Assembly: GCF_001437055.1 (NCBI RefSeq) | Contig: NZ_JQBW01000010.1 | Span: 321,472-385,471, forward strand | Length of the DNA: 64,000 nucleotides | DNA from: Limosilactobacillus secaliphilus | GTDB lineage: Bacteria > Bacillota > Bacilli > Lactobacillales > Lactobacillaceae | Direction: 5' to 3' | Shown here: piece after piece, positions 1-8,943 of the stretch | Numbering within the stretch: position 1 is the stretch's first letter | How the letters are laid out: every line of letters begins with the position of its first letter | Program-made: the position numbers and the translations under genes | Notes under the pieces: model-generated | The model's input: only the letters and a program-made list of their open reading frames with translations | Told to the model about the DNA's origin: nothing | The model's database searches: none

Positions 1-2163
1 TTGACCACCGACGTCTTCTACCTGGTTGCCTTGCAGTTGCTGCATTTCGAACCGGCCCTGGACTTCGCCATCGACCAGCCAATGGCCGCCATGAAGAAGA
101 TCAACCTGCCTTTTGAAGCTCACGATCAATGGGACGTAGGCGCCGTTATTTCTGCCTTCTACCTCCTCTTGAACACTAGCACCAAGAATGGCCAAAACCT
201 GCTCGATCGGTTGACGGTCGCCGGCTTGTTCACCTGGACCTTCGACCTGCCTGCCAGTCAGAAGCCGCTCTTCTTCAACGGTAAACCGATGGCCTGCTTC
301 GATCCCGAAAAGTTCATCCGTGAAGCTGTCTACGTTGAGACCGACATGGACACCGACAATGATGGGCATGCCGACCTAGTCAAAGTCGAAATCACCCGTC
401 CACAAGACACGAACCATGGCTTGAAGGTGCCAGTGGCCTTCACCGCCAGCCCGTACTACCAAGGCACCAACGATCAGTGGGGTGAAAAGATCACCCACCA
501 TGTCAACGAAACGATCGACCGCAAAGAGAAGAATGATGTGGCGCCAAGTGAGCCCCACTTCAACCTCGACTTTGACCGGCAGACCGTGAATGGCCACGCC
601 GATCAAGCGACGGAAAGCTTTAGTTATCAACCTAGCTATTCCTTAAACGACTATCTGGCTGCCCGTGGCTATGCCGTAGTCATCTCGGCTGGGATCGGCA
701 CTAAGGATTCGGATGGCCTACAGACCTGTGGCTCACCGGAACAAGTTGATTCAATGAAGGCTGTCATCGAGTGGCTGCATGGCGATCGGCGGGCATTTAC
801 CGACCGGACGTCTGGCATCGAAGTCAAGGCCAACTGGTGCAACGGCAACGTCGGCATGACCGGCCGTTCCTACCTGGGTACCCTGTCGACTGCGGTGGCC
901 ACGACTGGGGTAGCCGGCTTGAAGGCCATTGTCAGTGAAGCGGCCATCTCCAACTGGTACGACTACTACCGGGAAAACGGCCTGGTCATGGCTCCTGGCG
1001 GCTTCCAAGGCGAAGACGCGGACGTGCTGGCCGCCGAAACCTTCAGCCGTACCAAGCGGCCTGCCGACTACCGGCGCATTGAATCCACCAACAACGCCTA
1101 CATGAAGGGCCTGCTGCTGGCACAAGACCGGACGACCGGCAACTACAATGCCTTCTGGGCGCGCCGCAACTACCTGCCGAATGTTGACCACATCAAGTGC
1201 GACGTCATGATGGTTCATGGTTTGAACGACTGGAACGTCAAGCCAAGCAACGTCAAGCACCTCTTTGACGCTTTGCAGGAAGTCGACGTCACGAAGAAAT
1301 TAATCCTGCACCAAGGCCAGCACATCTACATCAACGCCTTCCAGTCACTTGATTTCTCCGCCATGGTCAATCTCTGGTTCGCCAACAAGCTCTGGGGTGT
1401 CGCCAACCAAGCCGACGAACTCCTGCCTGACGTGCTGGTCCAAGACAACGCCCATGAACAAACCTGGACCCCTTACCACAACTGGTCCGGCAACCACGAG
1501 ACGACCCTCAACCTGACCAACAACAGTTTGACGGCCGCCGACGTGCACGACCATGCCCAAGTTGACTACCAAGACCAGCAGGATGACGCCGTCTACAAGG
1601 AATGGTGCAAGCATCCAGCCAAGTGGTCCCACGCCCTGCTCAATGACAATGACGGCCACTTCAGCGCGCACTTCCTGACGGCGCCGTTAAAATCCGACTG
1701 GCTCCTGCGGGGGATGCCGATGTTAAACGTCCGGATGGCTGCCAGCGTCGACCACGGCATCCTGTCCGCATGGCTGGTTGATCGCGGAACGGACAAGCGG
1801 CTCACCACTAGCCCGGTCGTCTTGGGCAAAGGCACCCTGCAAGAGGCCTACCACTACGGCAATGACGACTTAAGAGAGTTCCAGTTCCAAAAAGAAGCCA
1901 CTCCCGCTAAGACCATCTCTTATGGCCACATCAACCTGCAGAACCGTCACGACGCCTCGACCGTTGACGACCTGAAGCCAGGTGAATTCGTTGACGTTGA
2001 GCTGCCGCTGCAGCCGATCTTCCACACTTTAAAGAAGGGCCACCAGTTAGAACTGATCCTCTTCGGGACCGACTATGGGATGACCTTACGCGGCAATGAA
2101 GCTATCCGCTACCAGATCGACACCTACAACAGCAGCTTGATCATCCCGGACGACCAGCAATAA
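1..2163 (+). CDS. pepX: Xaa-Pro dipeptidyl-peptidase PepX (5' end outside window)
   Basis: Cytoplasmic serine peptidase (family S15) that removes X-Pro dipeptides from proline-rich peptides. The visible 720 residues lack the start: the reading frame is open to base 1 and PepX proteins are usually about 790 residues, so roughly 70 N-terminal residues lie outside. The nucleophile motif GRSYLG gives Ser290 (numbering from base 1). Asp410 in HGLNDWN and His441 in the GQH motif complete a plausible catalytic triad in the expected order. The C-terminal half has the beta-rich segment typical of the family. It is followed after 82 bp by pepI, another proline-specific peptidase with its own promoter. 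The assignment is firm. Confidence 0.95.
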   Translation: MTTDVFYLVALQLLHFEPALDFAIDQPMAAMKKINLPFEAHDQWDVGAVISAFYLLLNTSTKNGQNLLDRLTVAGLFTWTFDLPASQKPLFFNGKPMACFDPEKFIREAVYVETDMDTDNDGHADLVKVEITRPQDTNHGLKVPVAFTASPYYQGTNDQWGEKITHHVNETIDRKEKNDVAPSEPHFNLDFDRQTVNGHADQATESFSYQPSYSLNDYLAARGYAVVISAGIGTKDSDGLQTCGSPEQVDSMKAVIEWLHGDRRAFTDRTSGIEVKANWCNGNVGMTGRSYLGTLSTAVATTGVAGLKAIVSEAAISNWYDYYRENGLVMAPGGFQGEDADVLAAETFSRTKRPADYRRIESTNNAYMKGLLLAQDRTTGNYNAFWARRNYLPNVDHIKCDVMMVHGLNDWNVKPSNVKHLFDALQEVDVTKKLILHQGQHIYINAFQSLDFSAMVNLWFANKLWGVANQADELLPDVLVQDNAHEQTWTPYHNWSGNHETTLNLTNNSLTAADVHDHAQVDYQDQQDDAVYKEWCKHPAKWSHALLNDNDGHFSAHFLTAPLKSDWLLRGMPMLNVRMAASVDHGILSAWLVDRGTDKRLTTSPVVLGKGTLQEAYHYGNDDLREFQFQKEATPAKTISYGHINLQNRHDASTVDDLKPGEFVDVELPLQPIFHTLKKGHQLELILFGTDYGMTLRGNEAIRYQIDTYNSSLIIPDDQQ

Positions 2164-2174
2164 ACGGCTTGATT

Positions 2175-2202
2175 TTGTTATCAGCGATAAATGCGGTAAA
2201 AT
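2175..2202 (+). promoter_or_regulatory. Predicted pepI promoter
   Basis: TTGTTA (2175-2180) and TAAAAT (2197-2202) are separated by 16 bp, about 45 bp upstream of the pepI start codon. It fits a housekeeping sigma promoter and suggests pepI is transcribed independently of pepX. Confidence 0.5.
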
Positions 2203-2245
2203 AGCGTCAGAATCGTTATTACGTCAAACAGAAAGGAAGTTACAC

Positions 2246-3157
2246 ATGAAACAAGGAACTACCATCATCACTTTGGATAATGGTTATCACCTTTGGACCA
2301 ACACGCAGGGTACCGGTGACATTCACCTGCTCTGCCTGCACGGGGGCCCAGGTGGCAACCACGAATACTGGGAAGATACCGCTGACCAGCTCAAGAAGCA
2401 GGGCTTAAACGTCCAGGTCCACATGTACGACCAACTGGGCTCGCTCTACTCTGACCAGCCTGACTTCAGTAACCCTGACATTGCCAAGAAGTACCTGACC
2501 TACGAATACTTCCTGGACGAAGTTGAAGAAGTACGGCAAAAGCTGGGCATCGACCACTTCTACCTGATCGGTCAAAGCTGGGGCGGCCTGCTGGTTCAGG
2601 AATACGCCGTTAAGTATGGTCAACACTTGAAGGGTGCCATCATTTCTTCAATGGTTGACGAAATCGACGAATACGTTAAGCACGTCAACGAATGCCGTGA
2701 AAAGGTATTGTCCAAGGACGAAATTGACTTCATGCACAAGTGCGAAGCTAACAACGACTACGACAACCAGCGCTACCAAGACGATGTTCAGGTATTGAAC
2801 GTTAACTTCGTGGACCGCAAGCAGCCATGCAAGCTGTACCACGTTAAGGACCTGGGTGGCACCGAAATCTACCACACCTTCCAAGGCGACAACGAATTTG
2901 TGATCACCGGGAAGCTGAAGGATTGGCACTTCCGTAAGCACCTGAAGGACATCAAGGTACCAACCCTGCTGACCTTTGGTGAACACGAAACGATGCCATT
3001 AGACACCGCTAAGACCATGAACAAGCTGATCCCGAACTCACAACTGGTAACCACTCCTGAAGGTGGCCACCACCACATGCTGGACAACCCAGATGTTTAC
3101 TACAAGCACCTGGCTGACTTCATCCGCTCCGTCGAAAACGGGACTTTCAATAAGTAA
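2246..3157 (+). CDS. pepI: Proline iminopeptidase
   Basis: Alpha/beta-hydrolase of peptidase family S33 that releases N-terminal proline from peptides. The protein has 303 residues, the usual family length. The oxyanion-hole motif HGGPGG lies at residues 32-37 and the nucleophile elbow GQSWGG has Ser111. The late His is in the GGHHHM segment near the C-terminus. The ATG has a good GAAAGGAAG ribosome binding site. It sits directly after pepX, so the pair forms a proline-peptide utilisation locus, although pepI appears to have its own promoter and terminator. Lactobacillar homologues are named pepI or pip. Confidence 0.93.
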   Translation: MKQGTTIITLDNGYHLWTNTQGTGDIHLLCLHGGPGGNHEYWEDTADQLKKQGLNVQVHMYDQLGSLYSDQPDFSNPDIAKKYLTYEYFLDEVEEVRQKLGIDHFYLIGQSWGGLLVQEYAVKYGQHLKGAIISSMVDEIDEYVKHVNECREKVLSKDEIDFMHKCEANNDYDNQRYQDDVQVLNVNFVDRKQPCKLYHVKDLGGTEIYHTFQGDNEFVITGKLKDWHFRKHLKDIKVPTLLTFGEHETMPLDTAKTMNKLIPNSQLVTTPEGGHHHMLDNPDVYYKHLADFIRSVENGTFNK

Positions 3158-3172
3158 TCAGCTTCACTAAGC

Positions 3173-3215
3173 AAAGATTTTCTGCCGCATTTTGCCGCAG
3201 GAAATCTTTTTGTTT
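3173..3215 (+). terminator. Rho-independent terminator after pepI
   Basis: A 13-bp stem (arm AAAGATTTTCTGC with one G-T wobble) and a short loop are followed by a T-rich run. It lies 16 bp after the pepI stop codon. Confidence 0.85.
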
Positions 3216-3288
3216 CCGCACTTTAAGCAATCCGCGATATGTTAATATTAATTGGTTAAAGCATTAATACAGGGGAGAGAATTAACGT

Positions 3289-3936
3289 ATGGGCGAAATG
3301 AAAACCTTTATTTTCGATATTGATGGCACACTCATCGATAGTTATGAAATGTACATGCCAGCCTTATTTACGATTTTGGCACGCCATGGTTACCACTACA
3401 GCCATGAACAGGAAGTTGACTACGGCCACAAAACCTTTGGCATCAGTGGTGCCGACACGCTGCGCTTCTTGCACATTCCAGAAGCAGAACAGCCAGCTAT
3501 CCAGCGTGAATGGTCCGACCTGGCCTTTCAACACGAAGACCGGCAACATGTCTTTCCTGGTATTCCGGAAGTGATTGATGACCTGTCGCACCGCTCAGAC
3601 GCCCAGATTGCAATTGGCACCTCCAAGCCTTTGCATGACTTCCGCGAACACTTTGCCAAGCATTACTTTTTCACGAGTCTGTTTGACGATGTGGTCACCA
3701 TCGATAGCGTGGAACATGGCAAGCCAGAACCCGACATGGTGATTAAGGCTACCCAGGATCTGCATGCCGACCCCAAGACAACCGTCTACATTGGTGACAC
3801 GATCAACGACTTGAAGGCGGCACATGCGGCCGGGGTCAACTTTGCGGCGGCTCTTTACGGCGCTAAGAACCCAGAGAAGATCACCGATGGGGCCGAGTTC
3901 CTACTGCACCAGCCTGGCGATTTGTTGAAGATTTAG
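3289..3936 (+). CDS. HAD-superfamily hydrolase, phosphoglycolate phosphatase-like
   Basis: Predicted cytoplasmic phosphatase of 215 residues. HAD motif I is DIDGT (nucleophile Asp10, acid/base Asp12), motif II is the Thr in GTSKP, motif III is the Lys in KPEPD, and motif IV is GDTINDL. A helical cap between motifs I and II makes it a subclass I enzyme similar to Gph/PpaX, but the substrate cannot be read from sequence. The ATG is preceded by GGGGAGAG. The GH25 muramidase gene starts 35 bp downstream on the same strand with no terminator between, so the two may be co-transcribed. No functional link between them is obvious. Confidence 0.85.
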   Translation: MGEMKTFIFDIDGTLIDSYEMYMPALFTILARHGYHYSHEQEVDYGHKTFGISGADTLRFLHIPEAEQPAIQREWSDLAFQHEDRQHVFPGIPEVIDDLSHRSDAQIAIGTSKPLHDFREHFAKHYFFTSLFDDVVTIDSVEHGKPEPDMVIKATQDLHADPKTTVYIGDTINDLKAAHAAGVNFAAALYGAKNPEKITDGAEFLLHQPGDLLKI

Positions 3937-3971
3937 TTGATTTAATTTTGTTAAAGAGGCAGTTTAGAAAA

Positions 3972-6410
3972 ATGAACAAGGACAGTTATCCACAAAAAGT
4001 TGCTTTATTTTGCGGTAGTGCCTTATTGACGTTAGCCGCATTGGGAGTCGTTAACGTCAGACCGCAAAGTGTCCACGCTGATACAGTTACGCCGGCACAA
4101 ACAGCAGCGGTCAAGCAGCCTAGTTCCTTAACCAATCAAACGGTTAACGCAAACAAGCCAGTTGCCGCTAATATGCAGGCCGCACCAATTCAAAATGTCA
4201 ACCACGTGAATGCAGCCACAGCAGCCCAAACTACACCCGCACCCAACCAGCCGATCCACCAAGTCGGCTGGGATGTTAACAGCACCACTGCGGATGCGGT
4301 CGACCTTTCCTGGATGAACGCCAACATGAATGAAGGCAACTTCGTCCAGCTCCGTAATCAAGGCGTTAAGTACGTCATGATTCAGTTGACCAAGGGCACC
4401 TACATGCAGGACCCTTACGCAGCGGAACAAGTGCGTGACGCTTACGCTGCCGGCTTAGGGGTTTCCGCCTACCACTTCACCAAGTTTACTGACCACAACT
4501 CTGCGGTTGCTGAAGCCAACTACTTCGCCGACCGGGCCGACCAACTGGGACTGCCGGCCAGCACCCTGATGTTTGCCGATGTTGAAGATCAGCTCAACAG
4601 CTATGCCGGCGTGGCCAACGACCTGCGCGCCTTCTTCGATCAATTAAGCGCTCGCGGTTACTGGAACCATGCTGTTTACACCGGCTTATGGTTCGACAGT
4701 TCCTACAATGTCAGCGCCGTCGTGGGCCGCAACCGGACCTGGATTGCCAAATACACCTGGGATCACCAGGTTACCCCGCAAGAAAAGCAGCAGATGGCCA
4801 ACATGGGCTATGGGGCTTGGCAGTTTACTGGCTACAAGAATGGATATTTATTGCAGGGTTATGACCACATTGACGCCTCCGTTGACTTAGGCCTGTTGGG
4901 ATCCGCCATCGGCCAAGGATTCCGTTCTGCAGCTAACTTAGACAACCTGTCCATCAACCCGCAGGACCAAAGCCTGAACGTCAGCGGCTGGTTTGCCTCT
5001 TACGACAGTCAGGGCCGCGATCAGTACCACTACATCATCCTACTCGACCAGAATAATCACGAAATCGCCCGGGAGCGGGTAAATGCCGGCGACCGTCCTG
5101 ATGTCGCCAATGTTTACCGTTACCTTTACGGCGCCGATCATTCCGGCTTCAGTGGCAGCTTCAGTCTGAAGAATCCAGCATTGTACGCCGCCCTTGCCAA
5201 CGGCAGTCAGCTGACCGTCATCTTCCGGAACAGTGCCTCGGCTGATGGCAACAGCAACTACAGCGACTACTGGTTCACCCAGCAAAACTTCGTGAAGAAT
5301 GAGGCTTACCTGGACCACTACTACGTCGACAACGGCGACCTTTACGTCTCCGGCTGGCACGCCGCCGACCAATCCATGTTCAACCCTTACCAGTGGATCA
5401 TCGTTTATGACCAGACGACACACCGCGAACTGGGCCGAATGAAGGTCAATAACCGTCAACGTGACGACGTAGCCAAGGCCTTCCCGCACATCTACAACGC
5501 TAATCAAAGCGGCTTTTCTGCCGACTTCAAGATTGCGGACAACCAAAGCTTAGCTGCCGCTCTCCTGCATGGCGATAGTCTGCAGGTCGTTGCCCGCTAC
5601 AGCGATGACAGTCAATCAGGCGAAGGCAACCGGGTCGACTACTGGTTCCCTGCCCGCAACTTTGGCAATGGCAGTGCTGCCTCCCTGGATAACTTTGCCA
5701 TTAACGGTCATCAATTAACGGCGAGCGGCTGGTTTGCCAACGATCGTTCACGTGGTGCCAGCCACCGTTACGTCATCCTCTTCGACCGGACGCTGGGCCA
5801 CGAATTAAGCCGGCAAGAAGTCAGCTTGATCAGTCGGCCAGACGTTGCTCGTGCTTTCCCTAACCTGTACAATGCCGATCAGTCCGGCTTCAGTGCTAGC
5901 TTCGACATCGATACTGACAGTCAACTGGCTAAGGCCCTGCAAAACGGCGACCAGTTGCAGGCAATTGTCCGCGATTCAGACCAGGACAACGGTGAAGGCG
6001 ACTACGTACAGAATTGGTTCGACGCGAAGACATTCACCGCCAACAACGCTTACTTAGACAGCTTCCACGTCAACCACGATAAGGGCACCATTGAGGCTGC
6101 TGGTTGGCACGCCACTGACCAGGCGGCAGGCCGTCCTTACCACTTCGACATCCTGCTGGATCACGACAACCACAACGCTGAATTGGCACGGGTTAAGCAA
6201 GCGACCACCGACCGTGACGATGTGGCTAAGGCCTTCCCTGACGTCTACAACAGCAAGCATTCCGGCTTTAATGTTTCCTTCAAACTGACCGACTCGATTA
6301 AGGCCGCCTTACAAGCCAACCACCACCTGCAGATTGTCGACCGCTACACCAACGATCCCGCTGGCAACAACAATGACGTCGACTACTGGTTTGCTGGCCG
6401 GCAACTGTAA
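3972..6410 (+). CDS. Secreted GH25 muramidase with four C-terminal repeats
   Basis: Predicted exported lysozyme that cuts the MurNAc-GlcNAc backbone of peptidoglycan. It has 812 residues from the ATG at 3972. The longer frame starting with TTG at 3948 has no ribosome binding site, whereas AAAGAGG precedes the ATG. Order of domains: signal peptide (residues 1 to about 37, ending near VHA), an Ala/Gln/Thr-rich linker to about residue 94, a GH25 barrel (about 95-310) with Asp101 in GWDVN and the catalytic pair Asp203/Glu205 in FADVED, then four tandem repeats of about 120 residues (319-812). There is no LPXTG anchor or LysM, so the repeats probably bind the wall. This is inference. Likely roles are cell separation or autolysis. 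Confidence 0.88.
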   Translation: MNKDSYPQKVALFCGSALLTLAALGVVNVRPQSVHADTVTPAQTAAVKQPSSLTNQTVNANKPVAANMQAAPIQNVNHVNAATAAQTTPAPNQPIHQVGWDVNSTTADAVDLSWMNANMNEGNFVQLRNQGVKYVMIQLTKGTYMQDPYAAEQVRDAYAAGLGVSAYHFTKFTDHNSAVAEANYFADRADQLGLPASTLMFADVEDQLNSYAGVANDLRAFFDQLSARGYWNHAVYTGLWFDSSYNVSAVVGRNRTWIAKYTWDHQVTPQEKQQMANMGYGAWQFTGYKNGYLLQGYDHIDASVDLGLLGSAIGQGFRSAANLDNLSINPQDQSLNVSGWFASYDSQGRDQYHYIILLDQNNHEIARERVNAGDRPDVANVYRYLYGADHSGFSGSFSLKNPALYAALANGSQLTVIFRNSASADGNSNYSDYWFTQQNFVKNEAYLDHYYVDNGDLYVSGWHAADQSMFNPYQWIIVYDQTTHRELGRMKVNNRQRDDVAKAFPHIYNANQSGFSADFKIADNQSLAAALLHGDSLQVVARYSDDSQSGEGNRVDYWFPARNFGNGSAASLDNFAINGHQLTASGWFANDRSRGASHRYVILFDRTLGHELSRQEVSLISRPDVARAFPNLYNADQSGFSASFDIDTDSQLAKALQNGDQLQAIVRDSDQDNGEGDYVQNWFDAKTFTANNAYLDSFHVNHDKGTIEAAGWHATDQAAGRPYHFDILLDHDNHNAELARVKQATTDRDDVAKAFPDVYNSKHSGFNVSFKLTDSIKAALQANHHLQIVDRYTNDPAGNNNDVDYWFAGRQL
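4929..6407 (+). repeat. Four tandem ~120-residue repeats in the muramidase
   Basis: Units begin near residues 319, 441, 568 and 691 (numbered from the ATG at 3972). Each starts with an L-D-N/H/S-F/Y hydrophobic strand, then an (S/A)GW(F/H)A motif, a Y/F-x-(I/V)-(I/L)-L-(F/L)-D strand, an R-x-DVA-x-x-(F/Y)-x-x-(I/L/V)YN/YG motif, SGF-x-x-x-F, an alanine-rich helix with (L/A)A-x-ALxxG, and a closing (D/Q)-(Y/N)WF signature. Units are clearly homologous but diverged, so the duplication is old. Function is not recognised; wall attachment is the obvious guess. Confidence 0.85.
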
Positions 6411-6435
6411 TCAAGAAAAATAAGCACTAAACAAA

Positions 6436-6482
6436 ACGGCTCCTAGCGTTTGCATTAAGAACGCTAGGAGTCGTCATTTTTT
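6436..6482. terminator. Bidirectional terminator between muramidase and ulaF
   Basis: A near-perfect 15-bp stem (arms ACGGCTCCTAGCGTT and AACGCTAGGAGTCGT) has T-rich tracts on both sides. It can end both the rightward muramidase transcript and the leftward ula operon. Confidence 0.85.
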
Positions 6483-6540
6483 GTAACACACGAATTTGGG
6501 GAGGGGTGTCACAAATCAATGGATTGCAGCTACTTCTAAA

Positions 6541-7275
6541 TTATTTGTCGGCGTGCTTTGCATGGTCCTTGGAGTGTGCATTGTTTTGACCATAGTAAGC
6601 ATTGGCACCATGCTTACGGTAGTAGTGCTTGTCGAGCAGGTATTGTGGTAGTTCAATATTTGCTCGGGTCAGTTGCAGAGAATGGTAGTCTTCTTCGGCA
6701 ACAACTTCCAGAACCTTGGCATTGTAAACCGCCTTGTCTGGCGTAGGGCCCCAAGTGAATGGACCGTGTTGCATAACTAAGGCAGCTGGGGTTGCTTCAT
6801 AATCAAGGTGACGTTCCTTGAAGGTCCGAACAATCACTTTACCAGTGTTGCCTTCGTAGTCTTCCTTGATTTCTTGTTCCGTCAATGCATCCGCTGCTGG
6901 AACATCCGTGTAGAAGGTGTCAGCATGGGTGGTGTTCAATGCCGGAATGTCCATGTGAGCAGCGGCAAAGGAAACGGCCCATGGTGAGTGGGTGTGAACG
7001 ATGCCACCGATCTTTGGGAAGTGGTTGTAGAGGTAAGTGTGCGTTGGCGTATCAGATGATGGGTTGTAGTTGCCTTCCACTACTTCACCCTTCAAGTTAA
7101 CAACGACCATGTCTTCAGGCTTCATGTCCTCATAAGGAACACCAGATGGCTTAATGACAAAGAGGCCCTTGTCACGGTCAATGCCGGAAACGTTACCCCA
7201 AGTAAAGGTAACCAGGCCCAGCTTTGGCAGCTTCATGTTTGCGTCATAAACTTCTTGTTTCAGCTTTTCGAGCAT
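6541..7275 (-). CDS. ulaF: L-ribulose-5-phosphate 4-epimerase (UlaF)
   Basis: Class II aldolase-fold, zinc-dependent epimerase that converts L-ribulose-5-phosphate to D-xylulose-5-phosphate, the last step of the ascorbate route. It has 244 residues. The metal-binding histidines are in HTHSPW and in the later HGPFTWG segment, and the N-terminal TWGNVSG phosphate-binding loop is present. It is the last gene of the ula operon, 24 bp after ulaE, with the strong site AAAAGGAG before the ATG. AraD would be hard to tell apart by sequence, but the position in a complete ula operon settles the role. The product feeds phosphoketolase, whose gene is at 58.9 kb. Confidence 0.93.
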   Translation of the reverse strand: MLEKLKQEVYDANMKLPKLGLVTFTWGNVSGIDRDKGLFVIKPSGVPYEDMKPEDMVVVNLKGEVVEGNYNPSSDTPTHTYLYNHFPKIGGIVHTHSPWAVSFAAAHMDIPALNTTHADTFYTDVPAADALTEQEIKEDYEGNTGKVIVRTFKERHLDYEATPAALVMQHGPFTWGPTPDKAVYNAKVLEVVAEEDYHSLQLTRANIELPQYLLDKHYYRKHGANAYYGQNNAHSKDHAKHADK

Positions 7276-7299
7276 GTTAATTCTCCTTTTTATTTAACC

Positions 7300-8181
7300 T
7301 TACTTAACGGCTTCCTGAACAATCCCGACCTCTTTAAAGATCCGGTCGAAGTATTGTTTGGCTGCCTTGACTTCTTCAACGGGATCAGAGTCACCGTTGT
7401 CGCCCGTCCACATTTCGATGGTGTAGCTACCGTTGTACTGCAGACGAACCAATTCCTTCAGCAAGCCAGGGAAGTCAACACAACCATCACCAAAGTTAAC
7501 GTTCTTGAATTGACCCTTGGACGTTGCCGTGACTGCCTTGGTATCCTTCAAGTGGATGGCGGCGATGTTATCCAGGTAGGTTTCCAGTTCAACCGGGACA
7601 TTGTTTTCCGGCCAAGCGCTCAGGTTACCCAGGTCTGGGTATGCCTGCAGCCAAGGACTGTGGATCTGCGTCTTCAGTTCGTTGATCTTACTAATGGAGT
7701 TCAAGAATGGGTCATCCATCGTTTCAATCGACAGCATCACCATCTTCTTGGCAGCCATGTGAACACACTTACGCAGGTTTTCGATGTAGAGTTCACGTGA
7801 CATCATCGTTTTATCTTCATAGAAGACGTCGTAACCGGCCATTTGGATGTTGTGAATGCCAAGATCCACTGCCAGGTCGATTGCCTTCTCCATCATTTCG
7901 AGGGAGTGCTTACGGATGGCTGGATCCTTGGAGCCCAGTGGGTAACGACGGTGGCCAGACAGCATCATCGTGTTGATCCGGCTGTGCGTCTTCCACATTG
8001 CATCACGAAAACTTGCCCGCTGTTCGTCGGTCCAATCCAAACGAGCCAAGCGCTCATCACTTTCGTCAATGGAAAATTCCAAGAAGTTGAAGCCCAAGTC
8101 ATGAGTTAACTGGAACTTTTCTTCCCAGCTCAAGTCTTGTGGTAAGGCTTTTTCATAAATACCTAGTGCATTTTCAGTCAT
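7300..8181 (-). CDS. ulaE: L-xylulose-5-phosphate 3-epimerase (UlaE)
   Basis: TIM-barrel epimerase that turns L-xylulose-5-phosphate into L-ribulose-5-phosphate. The start chosen is the ATG at 8181 (293 residues, protein beginning MTENALGIYEK), because GGAAAGGAAC lies just upstream. The longer frame to 8253 would run through a hairpin and has no ribosome binding site. Family features include the N-terminal YEKALP strand, the LEFSIDES segment, the SIETMDD metal-ligand region and the C-terminal IEMWTGD motif. It lies between ulaD and ulaF. A terminator-like hairpin precedes it, so ulaE-ulaF may be expressed at a lower level than the upstream genes. Confidence 0.93.
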   Translation of the reverse strand: MTENALGIYEKALPQDLSWEEKFQLTHDLGFNFLEFSIDESDERLARLDWTDEQRASFRDAMWKTHSRINTMMLSGHRRYPLGSKDPAIRKHSLEMMEKAIDLAVDLGIHNIQMAGYDVFYEDKTMMSRELYIENLRKCVHMAAKKMVMLSIETMDDPFLNSISKINELKTQIHSPWLQAYPDLGNLSAWPENNVPVELETYLDNIAAIHLKDTKAVTATSKGQFKNVNFGDGCVDFPGLLKELVRLQYNGSYTIEMWTGDNGDSDPVEEVKAAKQYFDRIFKEVGIVQEAVK

Positions 8182-8200
8182 AAAATTGTTCCTTTCCACT

Positions 8201-8242
8201 AAAAAAGGCAATGACGAACTAACCACAGCCCGCCATTGCCTT
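8201..8242 (-). terminator. Terminator-like hairpin inside the ula operon
   Basis: On the minus strand the arms CAAGGCAATG and CATTGCCTT form a 9-bp stem with a loop of about 20 nt, followed by six T. It lies between ulaD (stop 8282) and ulaE (start 8181), exactly where a partial terminator or processing site would separate the transport-decarboxylase part from the epimerase part. Confidence 0.65.
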
Positions 8243-8281
8243 GCATAACGCAAAAAGAGATTTTAACGAGGCGCTTATCGA

Positions 8282-8920
8282 TTAGCCCCAAATACGGTTG
8301 ATCTCGTTCTTAAAGGCCATCGCTGCTGCGTGTGGATCATCGGCACCGTGGATAGCACGGCCAGCGATGAAGCAGTAAACTGGCACACCAGCAAAGAGCT
8401 TCAATACTTCAGGTTTAACCCCACCAGTTACGGATACCTTGAAGCCCATGTCGATCAGCTTCTTAACTGAGTTCAGGTCCTTTTCGCCCCAAACTTGGCC
8501 AGCAGCCTTAGCATCACGGCTTTGGTGGTAAACAACTTGATCAATACCGTTGTCAAGCCATTCTTGAGCACGTTCCTTGTTGTCCCAGCCTTCGTAAAGT
8601 TCAACTTGAACTTCAATCTGCTTTTGAGCTTGGGCCATCGTTGGAACCGTAGCGGCGTTGATGCAGGTCATCCAGTCAGCACCGGCGTCCTTAGCCACCT
8701 TGCCGACGTGGCCACCGGCATCGGCAACCTTAGCATCAGCCAAAACGATCTTGTTAGGAGCAATTGCCCGCAGATCACGGACAGCTGACATACCTTCTTG
8801 GTAAATCAACAGGGTTCCGGCTTCAACGACATCAACAACATCGCTTACCTGACGAGCAACACTCAGAGCTTGGGCAGTCGTATCGGTGTCCAAAGCTACT
8901 TGTAACATTGGTTTTGCCAT
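8282..8920 (-). CDS. ulaD: 3-keto-L-gulonate-6-phosphate decarboxylase (UlaD)
   Basis: Orotidine-monophosphate-decarboxylase-suprafamily enzyme that converts 3-keto-L-gulonate-6-phosphate to L-xylulose-5-phosphate and CO2. It has 212 residues. The hallmark D-x-K-x-x-D motif is visible as LADAKVADAGGH, and the N-terminal strand ends in LDTDT. The paralogue hexulose-6-phosphate synthase has the same core, but flanking ulaB and ulaE make UlaD the clear choice. The ATG is preceded by AAAGGAGAG. It is 23 bp from ulaB. Confidence 0.93.
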   Translation of the reverse strand: MAKPMLQVALDTDTTAQALSVARQVSDVVDVVEAGTLLIYQEGMSAVRDLRAIAPNKIVLADAKVADAGGHVGKVAKDAGADWMTCINAATVPTMAQAQKQIEVQVELYEGWDNKERAQEWLDNGIDQVVYHQSRDAKAAGQVWGEKDLNSVKKLIDMGFKVSVTGGVKPEVLKLFAGVPVYCFIAGRAIHGADDPHAAAMAFKNEINRIWG

Positions 8921-8943
8921 TCGAATAACTCTCCTTTTAATGT

